Origin: Flaviramulus basaltis | Lineage (GTDB): Bacteria; Bacteroidota; Bacteroidia; Flavobacteriales; Flavobacteriaceae | Length of the DNA: 64,000 bases | Direction: 5' to 3' | Assembly: GCF_900114265.1 (NCBI RefSeq) | Contig: NZ_FPKV01000004.1 | Coordinates: 248,001 to 312,000 of the forward strand | The notes under the pieces: model-generated | What the model saw: only the letters and a program-made list of their open reading frames with translations | The model's database searches: none | What the model was told of the DNA's origin: nothing | Part shown: in pieces, positions 26,593 to 36,151 of the stretch | Numbering within the stretch: the first letter of the stretch is position 1 | Layout of the letters: each line of letters opens with the position of its first letter | Position numbers and translations under genes: made by a program

Positions 26593-27993
26593 CTAAATAT
26601 GAAGTGCTCTATCATCAGTCGCAGCTAATGCCGCTTCTTTAATAGCTTCTGTAAATGTTGGGTGTGCATGAGACATACGAGAAACATCTTCAGCCGATGC
26701 TCTATATTCCATAGCAACAACAGCCTCTGCAATCATATCGGCAGCACGTGCACCTACCATGTGTACACCTAAAATTTCATCTGTTTTTTTATCTGCAAGA
26801 ATTTTTACAAATCCGTCTAAATCCATACTTGCTCTACTTCTACCTAAAGCACGCATTGGAAATTGACCAACTTTATAATCTACACCAGCTTCTTTAAGTT
26901 GCTCTTCCGTTTTACCAACTGCTGCAACTTCTGGCCATGTGTAAACAACCCCAGGAATTAAGTTATAATCTATATGTGGTTTTTGTCCTGCTAAAGTTTC
27001 AGCAACAAAAACACCTTCTTCCTCAGCTTTATGAGCTAACATAGCCCCTTTAATAACATCACCTATTGCGTAAATATTACTTGCACTAGTTTGTAAATGA
27101 TCGTTTACATCTACTAAACCTCTATCTGTTAGTTTTACTCCTGCAGCTTCAGCATTTAAACCATCTGTATAAGCACGACGCCCAACAGATACTAAACAAT
27201 AATCTCCTGTAAAAGTAACTTCTTCACCTTTTTTATTATCGGCTTTTACAATAACCTCATCACCTTTACGCTCTACAGATTTAACTTTATGAGACGCATT
27301 AATGTTGAATTTTTGCTTCTTTAAAACTTTATTTAATTCTTTAGAAACACCAGCATCCATTGTTGGAACAATTCTGTCCATGTATTCTACAACAGTTACT
27401 TCTGCACCTAATCTTTTATAAACTTGACCAAGCTCTAAACCAATAACACCTCCACCAATAACAATTAAGTGTTTAGGTATTTCTTTTAATTTTAAAGCTT
27501 CGGTAGATGTGATTACGCGCTCTTTATCTAATGTTATAAAGGGTAATGTAGATGGTTTAGAACCTGTAGCAATAATGCTGTTTTTAGCTTCTATTTCTAT
27601 AGTTTCTTTTCCTGCAATTGTAATATGAGTTGCATCTTTAAAACTTCCCAAACCTTCGTAAACATCAATATTGTTTTTCTTCATTAAAAAATCAATCCCT
27701 CCAGTTGTTTGATCTACAACAGATTGTTTACGAGCAATCATTTTTTCAAGATTTACTTTTATTTCACCAGGAATGTCAATACCGTGTTCTTCAAAATGCT
27801 TTACAGCATCTTCGTAATGATGAGAAGAATCTAAAAGTGCTTTACTTGGAATACAACCAACGTTTAAACAGGTTCCTCCTAAAGTTGAGTATTTTTCAAT
27901 TATTGCAGTTTTCATCCCTAGTTGTGCGCAACGAATTGCTGCTACATATCCTCCAGGACCAGAGCCTATAATGGCTACATCGTATGAATTCAT
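26593..27993 (-). CDS. lpdA: Dihydrolipoyl dehydrogenase
   Basis: FAD flavoprotein (E3) that reoxidises dihydrolipoamide in 2-oxoacid dehydrogenase and glycine-cleavage complexes. Visible: FAD motif VAIIGSGPGGYVAAIRCAQL, redox-active disulfide GGTCLNVGCIPSKAL, NAD motif VIGGGVIGLELGQVYKRLG, and the C-terminal HAHPTFTEAIKEAA with the catalytic His-Glu pair. The frame extends to 28035, but ATG 27993 (MNSYDVAIIGSG) fits the family N-terminus and gives 466 residues. It is not next to other complex subunits. Confidence 0.95.
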   Translation of the reverse strand: MNSYDVAIIGSGPGGYVAAIRCAQLGMKTAIIEKYSTLGGTCLNVGCIPSKALLDSSHHYEDAVKHFEEHGIDIPGEIKVNLEKMIARKQSVVDQTTGGIDFLMKKNNIDVYEGLGSFKDATHITIAGKETIEIEAKNSIIATGSKPSTLPFITLDKERVITSTEALKLKEIPKHLIVIGGGVIGLELGQVYKRLGAEVTVVEYMDRIVPTMDAGVSKELNKVLKKQKFNINASHKVKSVERKGDEVIVKADNKKGEEVTFTGDYCLVSVGRRAYTDGLNAEAAGVKLTDRGLVDVNDHLQTSASNIYAIGDVIKGAMLAHKAEEEGVFVAETLAGQKPHIDYNLIPGVVYTWPEVAAVGKTEEQLKEAGVDYKVGQFPMRALGRSRASMDLDGFVKILADKKTDEILGVHMVGARAADMIAEAVVAMEYRASAEDVSRMSHAHPTFTEAIKEAALAATDDRALHI

Positions 27994-28022
27994 ATTATAT
28001 TGTTCTATTTTTAAACAAAAAA

Positions 28023-28050
28023 GATGCTTTGTCATCCACTATGACAAAGC
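28023..28050 (-). terminator. Terminator of the S41 peptidase gene
   Basis: Stem GCTTTGTCAT/ATGACAAAGC (28026-28050) followed by a T-run on the minus strand; it also lies just before the lpdA start and so insulates it. Confidence 0.75.
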
Positions 28051-28112
28051 TTAAAACAAAAATACAAATGTTTTATGGGAAGGCAATAAAAAAATGACGC
28101 TTAATGCTAAGG

Positions 28113-29696
28113 TTAGTTTGTTTTATAAATGTCGTTTAAAATCCATTCTAATTCTGTATCGCGATTCATTTTTCTATCTTCAACAGTAGGTATTATTTTT
28201 ATATCTGGTTTAATACCATAACCATCTGGATTTTGTTTTTGAGGTGCTTCAATTTGCATTAAACCCATCCTTATTTTAAGTTTTGTTTCAGGTAATTCAT
28301 AAATCTTATAAATTCCTGCTACTGTACCATTATATGCACCACCTGTTTCTTCTCCAACAAAAATCGCCTTTTTATTTGCTTTTAAATGTGTTGAAATAAG
28401 AGACGATGCAGAAAATGAATTACCATTAATTAATACATAAATTTCACCTTTAAAATTTAAAGGATTAGGTTCTTTTAATTTGGTATGTTTATTAAATCTG
28501 TAATAAAGTTTACCATCTTTTTTTCTTATTTTAAGTAAATTATGAGCTATAACTATTGGAGAAAGCAACCCTCCAATAACTTTAAGACTATTAGGAGATG
28601 TATTACTCATAAATGATTTTAAGAAAGGAATTCTACTATTTACTTCGCTATCTGTTATAAATTGATACTCCTTGTTGGTTAAATATGAGTATAAATAATC
28701 TATTTCTGCTATTCGTCCGCCTCCATTATCTCTTAAATCTATTACTAAATATTTTGTATTGGCAGAATCTAGTTTTGTAAAACTTTCTTTGTAGAACTTT
28801 TTATAGTTACCGTTTGTAAAGCTTCTAATTTTCATAAAAGCTACAGTGCTATCTTTACCTATATAATTAAAATTACGAGTATATTCATTTCTTTTAGCTA
28901 AGTATCCATACTTTTTATTATCTTTTTTTCGCTTCTTTCTTGCTAATCTATTTTCAACCTTTTCTGCTTTTGAGAGTTTTATTGGTTTTTCTTTTTTAAC
29001 AGAACTACTATCTGCTTTTTTTTCTTCTTTTGATATACGCTTAAAATTTCTAACAAATACAGAATCTTTGTTTTTAAAAGTTACTTTTAAACTATCTAAA
29101 AACCCTTTATCTCTAACATAAAACGTTGAAAACCCTTTACCAACAAACCTATCATGTAAAGTTGTATTATATCCATCAGACGCAAAACGTGTTTTGTAAG
29201 TATTTACTAATTTTAGTACCGGTTCATCATCAATACTAATCACTTCACTCCCTACGAGTGTAGAATCTTTTCCATAATTATTTTTAACCCAAAGTTTGTT
29301 TTCTAAATACTCAAAATCTAAATCATAAAACTCAAACTTTTGTTTACTAAGGGTTTTTCGCTGCTTTTTTGTAAATCTTTTAACAGTATAACCTACAGAA
29401 ATATGACCTTGTTTAACTTGTGTAACCACTGGCGCTAACTTTTTATAAAATTCGGGTGATGTAAGTGGTTTTTTTATTGTGTTTTTTAAACTATCAAACT
29501 TAAGATCTAAGTCAGTTTTGGAAGTATATTGATAAAGTTTAGGATGATGCTTTTTTAATTGCTTGTATAATTTGTCTACATCGTTTTGTAAATTTTCAGC
29601 AGGATGTAATTCTGTAATTTGTTCGTTATACGTTTTAACACTGCTACATGATGTTAACAAGAGTAAAACCGTTATAACCAAAATTTGTTTTTTCAT
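28113..29696 (-). CDS. S41 family peptidase lipoprotein
   Basis: 527-residue protein; lipobox LTSC puts lipidation at C17. The C-terminal half is a tail-specific protease domain: YLVIDLRDNGGGRIAEIDYL and the catalytic NGNSFSASSLISTHLK, where the serine after FSA is the likely nucleophile, plus VGEETGGAYNG. A lysine-rich insert around residues 225-265 (KKEKPIKLSKAEKVENRLAR) is unusual. No clear PDZ domain is visible. Likely envelope protein turnover. It is divergent from smpB. Confidence 0.87.
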   Translation of the reverse strand: MKKQILVITVLLLLTSCSSVKTYNEQITELHPAENLQNDVDKLYKQLKKHHPKLYQYTSKTDLDLKFDSLKNTIKKPLTSPEFYKKLAPVVTQVKQGHISVGYTVKRFTKKQRKTLSKQKFEFYDLDFEYLENKLWVKNNYGKDSTLVGSEVISIDDEPVLKLVNTYKTRFASDGYNTTLHDRFVGKGFSTFYVRDKGFLDSLKVTFKNKDSVFVRNFKRISKEEKKADSSSVKKEKPIKLSKAEKVENRLARKKRKKDNKKYGYLAKRNEYTRNFNYIGKDSTVAFMKIRSFTNGNYKKFYKESFTKLDSANTKYLVIDLRDNGGGRIAEIDYLYSYLTNKEYQFITDSEVNSRIPFLKSFMSNTSPNSLKVIGGLLSPIVIAHNLLKIRKKDGKLYYRFNKHTKLKEPNPLNFKGEIYVLINGNSFSASSLISTHLKANKKAIFVGEETGGAYNGTVAGIYKIYELPETKLKIRMGLMQIEAPQKQNPDGYGIKPDIKIIPTVEDRKMNRDTELEWILNDIYKTN

Positions 29697-29793
29697 ATAA
29701 GCTAAAGTAATTGTATTTAAGTTAATTTAAAACGGATTAATTTTTCTTTAACTTTTCAATTAAAACGAATATAATAAACAGCATAAATTTATG

Positions 29794-29801
29794 TAGTTTT
29801 G
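29794..29801 (+). promoter_or_regulatory. -7 box TAGTTTTG for smpB
   Basis: Exact TAnnTTTG match. The longest-frame TTG start at 29799 falls inside it, which argues for the ATG at 29808. Confidence 0.55.
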
Positions 29802-29807
29802 TGCTTT

Positions 29808-30266
29808 ATGCAAAAAAATATAAACATACAAAACAAGAAAGCCCGCTTTCTATACGAAATATTAGATAAGTACACTGCTGGTATTGTTTTAACTGGGACT
29901 GAAATTAAATCTATTAGAAGTGGAAAAGCTTCAATTGTTGAAAGTTTTTGTGAGTTTAACGATAAAGGCGAACTTTTTGCAATAAACATGACCATACAAG
30001 AGTATGCTTTTGGTAACTACTACAACCACAGACCCAAAGCCGAAAGAAAACTTCTTTTAAATAAAAAGGAATTAAAAAAACTTAGAAAAGATGTTGAAGC
30101 AAAAGGTCTTGCGATTATTCCGTTGCGATTATTTATTAACGATAATGGTTATGCAAAACTAGAAATTGCATTAGGAAAAGGTAAAAAACTGTTTGATAAA
30201 CGCGAAACCATGAAGGATCGTGATAATAAACGTGATTTAGATAGAATTAAGAAAATATATAAATAA
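29808..30266 (+). CDS. smpB: SsrA-binding protein SmpB
   Basis: 152-residue RNA-binding protein that brings tmRNA to stalled ribosomes for trans-translation. Family blocks: NIQNKKARFLYEILDKYTAG, GTEIKSIRSGKASI, NMTIQEYAFGNYYNHRPKAE, RKLLLNKKEL, and the basic C-terminal tail RETMKDRDNKRDLDRIKK. ATG 29808 is chosen because the upstream TTG overlaps the -7 promoter box. The tmRNA gene itself is not in this window. Confidence 0.96.
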   Translation: MQKNINIQNKKARFLYEILDKYTAGIVLTGTEIKSIRSGKASIVESFCEFNDKGELFAINMTIQEYAFGNYYNHRPKAERKLLLNKKELKKLRKDVEAKGLAIIPLRLFINDNGYAKLEIALGKGKKLFDKRETMKDRDNKRDLDRIKKIYK

Positions 30267-30292
30267 ATCATCCTTTTTACTGTAATAAGAAG

Positions 30293-30334
30293 TTAAATTT
30301 AAACCTCTAATCAAAGAAATGGTTTTAAATTTAA
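30293..30334. other. Inverted repeat between smpB and the NTF2-like gene
   Basis: TTAAATTTAAACC (30293-30305) pairs with GGTTTTAAATTTAA (30321-30334) across a 15-base loop. There is no T-run, so it may be regulatory or an RNA-processing structure rather than a terminator. Confidence 0.3.
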
Positions 30335-30396
30335 GAGTATCTTAACGCTTCAAAACTATCCCATTTATTTAATTTGTAATCATTAAATACTTTATA

Positions 30397-30951
30397 ATGA
30401 AAAAAATACTACTTACAATACTTATTTGCTTAGTTACAATAACAATAAAAGCTCAAACCGAATCTAAAAACGAAAACATTAAAGCTATTATCGAACATAA
30501 AGTTGATAGTTCTCTTGTTTTATCTTTAGATAGTACTATTAAAACTTTATACGGTGTTATATCCGGAGAAAAAGGTGTTGAACGCAACTGGAAACAATTC
30601 AAATATTTATTTAAACCAGATGCAAAATTAATTCCTTCCATTAAAGACAAAGAAGGTGTTTTTAAAGTAAGATTTTTATCTCCAGGAGATTACATTAAAA
30701 GCTCTGGGAATTGGTTAGTTGAAAATGGTTTTTTTGAAAAAGAAATACACCGAAAAATAGAAACTTTTGGAAACATAACTCAAGTATTTAGTACTTATGA
30801 ATCTTTTAAAAGTGAAGCTGATGCAGAACCTTTTATGCGAGGTATTAATAGCATTCAATTATTAAATGATGGCAAACGCTGGTGGATTATTAATATTTAC
30901 TGGACACAAGAAACTCCCCAAAACCCGATACCAAAAAAATATCTAAAATAG
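30397..30951 (+). CDS. Secreted NTF2-like (DUF4440-type) protein
   Basis: 184-residue protein with a signal peptide ending at about residue 19 (TIKAQ). The mature part resembles SnoaL/NTF2-like domains: SLDSTIKTLYGVISGEKGVE, then WKQFKYLFKPDAKL, and the strand NITQVFSTYESFKS before the C-terminal WWIINIYW. Function unknown. It precedes the dipeptidyl-peptidase gene by 15 bases and is likely co-transcribed with it. Confidence 0.7.
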   Translation: MKKILLTILICLVTITIKAQTESKNENIKAIIEHKVDSSLVLSLDSTIKTLYGVISGEKGVERNWKQFKYLFKPDAKLIPSIKDKEGVFKVRFLSPGDYIKSSGNWLVENGFFEKEIHRKIETFGNITQVFSTYESFKSEADAEPFMRGINSIQLLNDGKRWWIINIYWTQETPQNPIPKKYLK

Positions 30952-30966
30952 AAAAATACATTTCCT

Positions 30967-32805
30967 ATGAATATTTTCCTTAAAATCAAACCTTTTTTAG
31001 TTACATCTATTTTTGTTGTAAGTTTTGTTCTTACTTCAAACGCTCAAGAAACTACTGAAAAAGCTAAACCTATTTTTAGTGATGGAGAAGCTCAAATTGT
31101 AGAAGCTTTTAATGACGCTGATAAATGGATACGACATGATTTATTTGTAGAAACAACTTTTGATACCGATGGCGATGGGAAATTAGACCGCATGCATGTT
31201 GATGTAACTAGGCCTTACCAAACCGATACAGAAGGATTAAAATTGCCTGTAATTTATGAGTCTAGTCCATATTATGCTGGTGTTGCGCCAGATGTAGATG
31301 GTGTGTTTTGGGATGTTAACCACGAACTTGGTGACACAGCAAAAAAACGTGTACATCCTGAGGTTATACGATTAGGCGAACGTCCTATTATATCAAATTC
31401 ACAAATTAAAACTTGGGTTCCCAGAGGTTATATAGTTGTTCATTCCTCATCTCCAGGTACAGGTTTATCTCAAGGTTCTCCAACAGTTGGTGGCGATAAC
31501 GAATCTTTAGCACCAAAAGCAGTTATAGATTGGTTAAACGGACGTGCAAAAGGATATACAGAACCTTACGGAAGAGAGGAAGTTAAAGCCTTTTGGAGTA
31601 CAGGAAAAGTAGGTATGACAGGTACATCATATAACGGAACACTTCCATTAGCAGCAGCAACTACAGGCGTAGATGGATTAGAAGCTATAATTCCAATTGC
31701 ACCAAATACCTCATATTATAATTATTACCGTTCTAATGGATTGGTACGCTCACCAGGTGGCTACTTAGGTGAAGATATTGATGTTTTATACGATTATATT
31801 CATAGCGGTGACGAATCAAAACGTCCTTATAATAATGCCAAAATAAGAGATACTGAAATGAAAAACGGTATAGATAGAATTACTGGTGATTATAACGCTT
31901 TTTGGGCTAGTCGAGATTATTTAAATGACATGAAACCTATGAAAGCTGCTTTATTTATGTCACATGGGTTTAACGATTGGAATGTGATGCCAGAACACAG
32001 CTATCGTATTTATAAGAAAGCTGAAGAAATGGGCTTACCAACTCAAATATATTATCATCAATTTGGACATGGAGGTCCGCCACCAATTAGCATGATGAAT
32101 AAATGGTTTACACATTTTTTACATGGTATTGAAAATGGCGTTGAAAACGAACCAAATAAAGCTTGGATTGTTCGTGAAGATGATGAAATGAGTAATCCTA
32201 CACCATATAAAGATTATCCAAATCCTGATGCTAAACCAGTAACATTTTATTTAACTTCAGGAGCACCAAATATTGGTGGCTTAACAACAACAAAAGCTGT
32301 AAAACAAGGTAAAGAAACACTAGTTGATAATTATTCGTTTAATGGAGAAGCCTTAGCAAAAGCAGAAATTACTAATCATCGTTTATTATATGTAACACCT
32401 AAACTTACTAAAGATTTACATATTTCTGGAGTCTCCAAAATCACGGTTAAACTCGCAAGTAGCAAACCTGCAGCAAATCTATCAGTTTGGCTGGTTTCAC
32501 TACCGTGGAATGATAGCCGAAGATCAAAAACTACAGATAATATTATTACACGTGGTTGGGCAGATCCACAAAATTATAAATCGTTAACAGAAAGCGAACC
32601 TTTAAAACCTGGTAAATTTTATGAAGTAACTTTTGACTTACAACCAGATGACCAAATTATAAAAACCGGACAACAAATAGGATTAATGATTTTTTCAAGC
32701 GATAAAGAATTCACATTACACCCAAAACCAGGAACAGAATTAACCATTGATTTAGATGGAACAAGTTTAACATTACCTGTTGTTAGTGGTTTTGATGGGT
32801 TTTAA
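30967..32805 (+). CDS. Xaa-Pro dipeptidyl-peptidase (S15 family)
   Basis: 612-residue secreted serine hydrolase that removes Xaa-Pro dipeptides or hydrolyses related esters. A signal peptide (about 1-26) is followed by the alpha/beta hydrolase domain with nucleophile motif GTSYNG (S221), the aspartate region FNDWNVMPEHS and the histidine in FGHGGPPP. The C-terminal jelly-roll (SGVSKITVKLASSKPAANLS) is typical of PF08530. It fits peptide scavenging together with the nearby PPOX-like and NTF2-like genes, though no direct link is shown. Confidence 0.9.
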   Translation: MNIFLKIKPFLVTSIFVVSFVLTSNAQETTEKAKPIFSDGEAQIVEAFNDADKWIRHDLFVETTFDTDGDGKLDRMHVDVTRPYQTDTEGLKLPVIYESSPYYAGVAPDVDGVFWDVNHELGDTAKKRVHPEVIRLGERPIISNSQIKTWVPRGYIVVHSSSPGTGLSQGSPTVGGDNESLAPKAVIDWLNGRAKGYTEPYGREEVKAFWSTGKVGMTGTSYNGTLPLAAATTGVDGLEAIIPIAPNTSYYNYYRSNGLVRSPGGYLGEDIDVLYDYIHSGDESKRPYNNAKIRDTEMKNGIDRITGDYNAFWASRDYLNDMKPMKAALFMSHGFNDWNVMPEHSYRIYKKAEEMGLPTQIYYHQFGHGGPPPISMMNKWFTHFLHGIENGVENEPNKAWIVREDDEMSNPTPYKDYPNPDAKPVTFYLTSGAPNIGGLTTTKAVKQGKETLVDNYSFNGEALAKAEITNHRLLYVTPKLTKDLHISGVSKITVKLASSKPAANLSVWLVSLPWNDSRRSKTTDNIITRGWADPQNYKSLTESEPLKPGKFYEVTFDLQPDDQIIKTGQQIGLMIFSSDKEFTLHPKPGTELTIDLDGTSLTLPVVSGFDGF

Positions 32806-32817
32806 AAATTCATAAAA

Positions 32818-33363
32818 ATGAGCAAACTACTCACCAAAATAACTCAAGAATTACAGGATTTCATAAAAAATCAAAAAATCTTTTTTGTGGGCACTGCTGC
32901 TCAAGATGGTCGGGTAAATGTGTCTCCAAAAGGTCATGATACCCTTCATGTTTTAAACGCTAATAAATTGGTTTGGTTAAATCTTACAGGAAGTGGAAAC
33001 GAAACAGCAGCTCATGTTTTAAAAAATGATAGAATGACAATCATGTTTTGTGCATTTGAAGGCAAGCCTTTAATATTGAGGGTTTATGGAAATGCCAAAA
33101 TCTATCACGAACGTGATGCAAAATTTCACGATTACATTAAGCTATTTGAAGAAAATACAGGATCACGACAAATTATAGAATTAGAAGTTGATTTAGTGCA
33201 AACTTCGTGTGGTTATTCTATTCCTTTTATGGATTTTAAAGAAGAACGTGGACAGTTAAATTCTTGGTCTAAAAAACAAGGTAAAGAAAAAATAGAAACT
33301 TACTGGCAAGAAAAAAACACAAAAAGCATTGATGGTTTTGAAACTGATATTTTAAAGAAGTAA
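32818..33363 (+). CDS. Pyridoxamine 5'-phosphate oxidase-fold flavin protein
   Basis: 181-residue split-barrel protein: FVGTAAQDGRVNVSPKGHDT near residues 23-42, LTGSGNETAAHV, and the RMTIMFCAF strand are typical of PPOX-family FMN or F420 binders. It is not the biosynthetic PdxH, which has other substrate-binding residues and length. Probably an FMN-dependent reductase of unknown substrate. It follows the peptidase gene by 12 bases. Confidence 0.85.
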   Translation: MSKLLTKITQELQDFIKNQKIFFVGTAAQDGRVNVSPKGHDTLHVLNANKLVWLNLTGSGNETAAHVLKNDRMTIMFCAFEGKPLILRVYGNAKIYHERDAKFHDYIKLFEENTGSRQIIELEVDLVQTSCGYSIPFMDFKEERGQLNSWSKKQGKEKIETYWQEKNTKSIDGFETDILKK

Positions 33364-33497
33364 TTAAACGTCTTTCCGTTAAGAAACGAAGATGCAACCT
33401 GCTTCTAATTAAATAAAATTATATTTAGTTTTCGAATGATAAGACAACTTCGTTCATACTTTCCGCATTATGACACAATACAACTAAAAATAGTGAA

Positions 33498-34139
33498 CTA
33501 ATTCTTATCCTCCAACAAAGGCACAAATCTAAACTCACCAAATTCTTCTTGCTCAAATTCCTTTTGTCCTTTTCTAATAAAAAGTGTCATTATTTGCACA
33601 TCGTCACCCACAGGAATAACAAGTCTTCCTCCTATTTTTAACTGACTCAACAATGGTTTAGGCACAAAAGGTGCGCCAGCTGTTACAATTATACTATCAA
33701 ATGGCGCTTCTTCTTTTAGTCCTTTATATCCATCTCCAAAAATAAGTTTCTTAGCCCGATAGCCTAACTTAGGCAAAAAATTACTCGTTTTTTTAAACAA
33801 CTCTTGTTGGCGTTCAATACTAAAAACTTTGGTTCCTAATTCACATAATACAGCTGTTTGATAACCACTTCCTGTGCCTATTTCTAAAACTTTATCTCCA
33901 GATTTAACTTGCATTAACTCCGTTTGAAACGCCACAGTATAGGGTTGAGAAATAGTTTGGTCTGCAGCAATAGGAAATGCTTTATCTTGATATGCATGAT
34001 CTAAAAAACTGGAATCCATAAACAAATGTCTAGGTATTTTTCCAATAGCACTTAGTACCTTTTCATTTGTTATTCCTTTATTTTTTAATACGTTAACAAG
34101 CTGTTGTCTTAATCCTTTGTGCTTAAAAGTGTCTTTCAA
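33498..34139 (-). CDS. pcm: Protein-L-isoaspartate O-methyltransferase
   Basis: 213-residue SAM-dependent enzyme that starts repair of isoaspartyl residues in aged proteins. The SAM motif LEIGTGSGYQTAVL is clear; upstream are PRHLFM and the AYPI-like AFPIAADQTISQPYTVAF active-site segment, and downstream DSIIVTAGAPFVPKPLL. Length and order match the family. Cytoplasmic, monocistronic, divergent from the Gfo/Idh gene. Confidence 0.94.
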   Translation of the reverse strand: MKDTFKHKGLRQQLVNVLKNKGITNEKVLSAIGKIPRHLFMDSSFLDHAYQDKAFPIAADQTISQPYTVAFQTELMQVKSGDKVLEIGTGSGYQTAVLCELGTKVFSIERQQELFKKTSNFLPKLGYRAKKLIFGDGYKGLKEEAPFDSIIVTAGAPFVPKPLLSQLKIGGRLVIPVGDDVQIMTLFIRKGQKEFEQEEFGEFRFVPLLEDKN

Positions 34140-34273
34140 TTTTGGTGGGAGTTTAGTTTGATAAAATTAGGCAAACATTTTAAGGCTTGAAAACTATTTA
34201 TTCAGAATTTATTTTTCATAAGATTCATCCAAAAAATTCATCTTAATTAACTAAATTCATACCTTAATTATCT

Positions 34274-34281
34274 TATTTTTG
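34274..34281 (+). promoter_or_regulatory. -7 box TATTTTTG for the Gfo/Idh operon
   Basis: Exact TAnnTTTG match, 18 bases before the ATG at 34300; it may drive the run of plus-strand genes that follows. Confidence 0.4.
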
Positions 34282-34299
34282 TTGAAAACGTAAAAAATT

Positions 34300-35259
34300 A
34301 TGCTAAAAGCTGGTGTACTAGGTGCTGGTCATCTTGGAAAAATTCATTTAAGACTTCTTAATCAATCTGAAAAATATAATCTCGTTGGTTTTTATGATGC
34401 AGATGAAGAAAACGGTAAAAAAGTAGAAGCTGAATTTGGATATAAATTTTTCAACTCGATTGATGATCTTATTGATGCAGTTGATATGGTTGATATTGTA
34501 ACACCTACCCTTTCACATTACGATTGTGCAAAACAAGCTATTGCAAAAGGGAAACATATTTTTATTGAAAAACCTATTACAAACACTGTTGAAGAAGCTG
34601 AACATATTAGAGAACTTTTGGCAGAAAACAACCTTCGTGGACAAGTAGGACATGTAGAGCGTTTTAATCCTGCATATTTGGCGGTAAAAGACGAAATTAA
34701 TTCGCCAATGTTTATTGAAACACACAGGTTAGCAGAGTTTAACCCAAGAGGTACTGATGTTCCTGTGGTTTTAGATTTAATGATTCATGATATTGATATT
34801 ATTTTAAGCATTGTAAAATCTAAAGTAAAAAACATTTCGGCTAGTGGTGTTGCTGTAATTAGCGATACCCCAGATATTGCGAATGCTAGATTAGAATTTG
34901 AAAATGGCTGTGTTGCTAACTTAACAGCTAGTAGAATTTCACTTAAAAAAATGCGTAAAGCACGTTTCTTTCAAAAAGATGCTTATATATCAGTAGATTT
35001 TTTAACCAAAAAATGTGAAGTAGTTAAAATGAAAGATGCTCCAGAAAACCCTGGAGATTTTGATATGATACTTCAAAATGCTGAAGGATTAAAAAAGCAA
35101 ATCTATTTTGATAATCCACCAGTTCCTGATAACAATTCTATTTTAGATGAATTAGAAACTTTTGCCGATGCTATAAACACAAATACAACACCTGTTGTAA
35201 CATTACATGATGGTACTGAAGCATTGCGTGTTGCTACCCAAATTATTGATTGCTTTTAA
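34300..35259 (+). CDS. Gfo/Idh/MocA family oxidoreductase
   Basis: 319-residue NAD(P)-dependent oxidoreductase. The N-terminal Rossmann motif is GVLGAGHLGKIHLRLL, followed by VDIVTPTLSHYD and the catalytic-lysine motif EKPIT near residue 92. The C-terminal domain carries HVERFNPA and LMIHDIDI. In Bacteroidota this orthologue is commonly next to the hydroxyacyl-CoA dehydrogenase gene, as here, but the substrate is not known. The next start codon is one base after this stop. Confidence 0.9.
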   Translation: MLKAGVLGAGHLGKIHLRLLNQSEKYNLVGFYDADEENGKKVEAEFGYKFFNSIDDLIDAVDMVDIVTPTLSHYDCAKQAIAKGKHIFIEKPITNTVEEAEHIRELLAENNLRGQVGHVERFNPAYLAVKDEINSPMFIETHRLAEFNPRGTDVPVVLDLMIHDIDIILSIVKSKVKNISASGVAVISDTPDIANARLEFENGCVANLTASRISLKKMRKARFFQKDAYISVDFLTKKCEVVKMKDAPENPGDFDMILQNAEGLKKQIYFDNPPVPDNNSILDELETFADAINTNTTPVVTLHDGTEALRVATQIIDCF

Positions 35260-35260
35260 C

Positions 35261-36151
35261 ATGAAAAACATTGCTGTAATTGGCGCTGGAACAATGGGAA
35301 ACGGTATTGCTCACACGTTTGCCCAAAGTGGATTTAAAGTAAGCCTTATAGATATTAGTGAAGCGTCTCTTAAACGAGGTATGGAAACCATTTCTAAAAA
35401 TTTAGACAGAATGGTTGCCAAAGAAAAAATTAGTGAATCTGATAAAACTGAAACTCTATCTAATATTTCAACATACACAAGTATTCCTGAAGGTGTTAAA
35501 AATGTAGAATTAGTTGTTGAAGCTGCAACAGAAAACATTGATTTAAAACTTAATATTTTTAAACAATTAGATGAAGCTTGCGTCGAAGACACAATTTTAG
35601 CAACAAACACTTCTTCCATATCTATTACACAAATAGCAGCAGTTACTTCTAGACCAGAAAAAGTTATTGGGATGCATTTCATGAATCCTGTACCAATAAT
35701 GAAACTAGTCGAAATTATTCGCGGTTACAATACTAGTGACAAAGTCACCAAAACCATTATGAGTTTATCTGAAACTCTAGGTAAAGCCCCAGTAGAAGTA
35801 AACGATTATCCGGGTTTTGTTGCAAACAGAATTTTAATGCCAATGCTAAACGAATCTATAGAAACACTATATAATGGAGTTGCAGGTGTAAATGAAATAG
35901 ATACCGTTATGAAATTAGGTATGGCACACCCAATGGGGCCTTTACAATTAGCAGATTTTATTGGTTTAGATGTATGCCTATCTATACTAAATGTGATGTA
36001 TGATGGTTTTAAAAATCCTAAATACGCACCGTGTCCTTTACTCGTTAATATGGTGCGTGCAGGTAAATTAGGTATTAAATCTGGAGAAGGTTTTTATGAT
36101 TATTCCGAAAGCAGAAAAGCAGAAAAAGTAGCTTCACAATTTTCAAAGTAA
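35261..36151 (+). CDS. 3-hydroxyacyl-CoA (3-hydroxybutyryl-CoA) dehydrogenase
   Basis: 296-residue NAD-dependent enzyme of fatty-acid or butyrate metabolism. Visible: VIGAGTMGNGIAHTFAQSGF, LVVEAATENIDLK, the catalytic histidine in MHFMNPVPIMKLVEII, and ANRILMPMLNE with LADFIGLD. The frame can be extended to 35207, inside the previous gene, but ATG 35261 places the GxGxxG motif at its normal position. Single-domain, with no enoyl-hydratase fusion. Translation is likely coupled with the genes on both sides (one-base gap upstream, one-base overlap TAATG downstream). Confidence 0.93.
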   Translation: MKNIAVIGAGTMGNGIAHTFAQSGFKVSLIDISEASLKRGMETISKNLDRMVAKEKISESDKTETLSNISTYTSIPEGVKNVELVVEAATENIDLKLNIFKQLDEACVEDTILATNTSSISITQIAAVTSRPEKVIGMHFMNPVPIMKLVEIIRGYNTSDKVTKTIMSLSETLGKAPVEVNDYPGFVANRILMPMLNESIETLYNGVAGVNEIDTVMKLGMAHPMGPLQLADFIGLDVCLSILNVMYDGFKNPKYAPCPLLVNMVRAGKLGIKSGEGFYDYSESRKAEKVASQFSK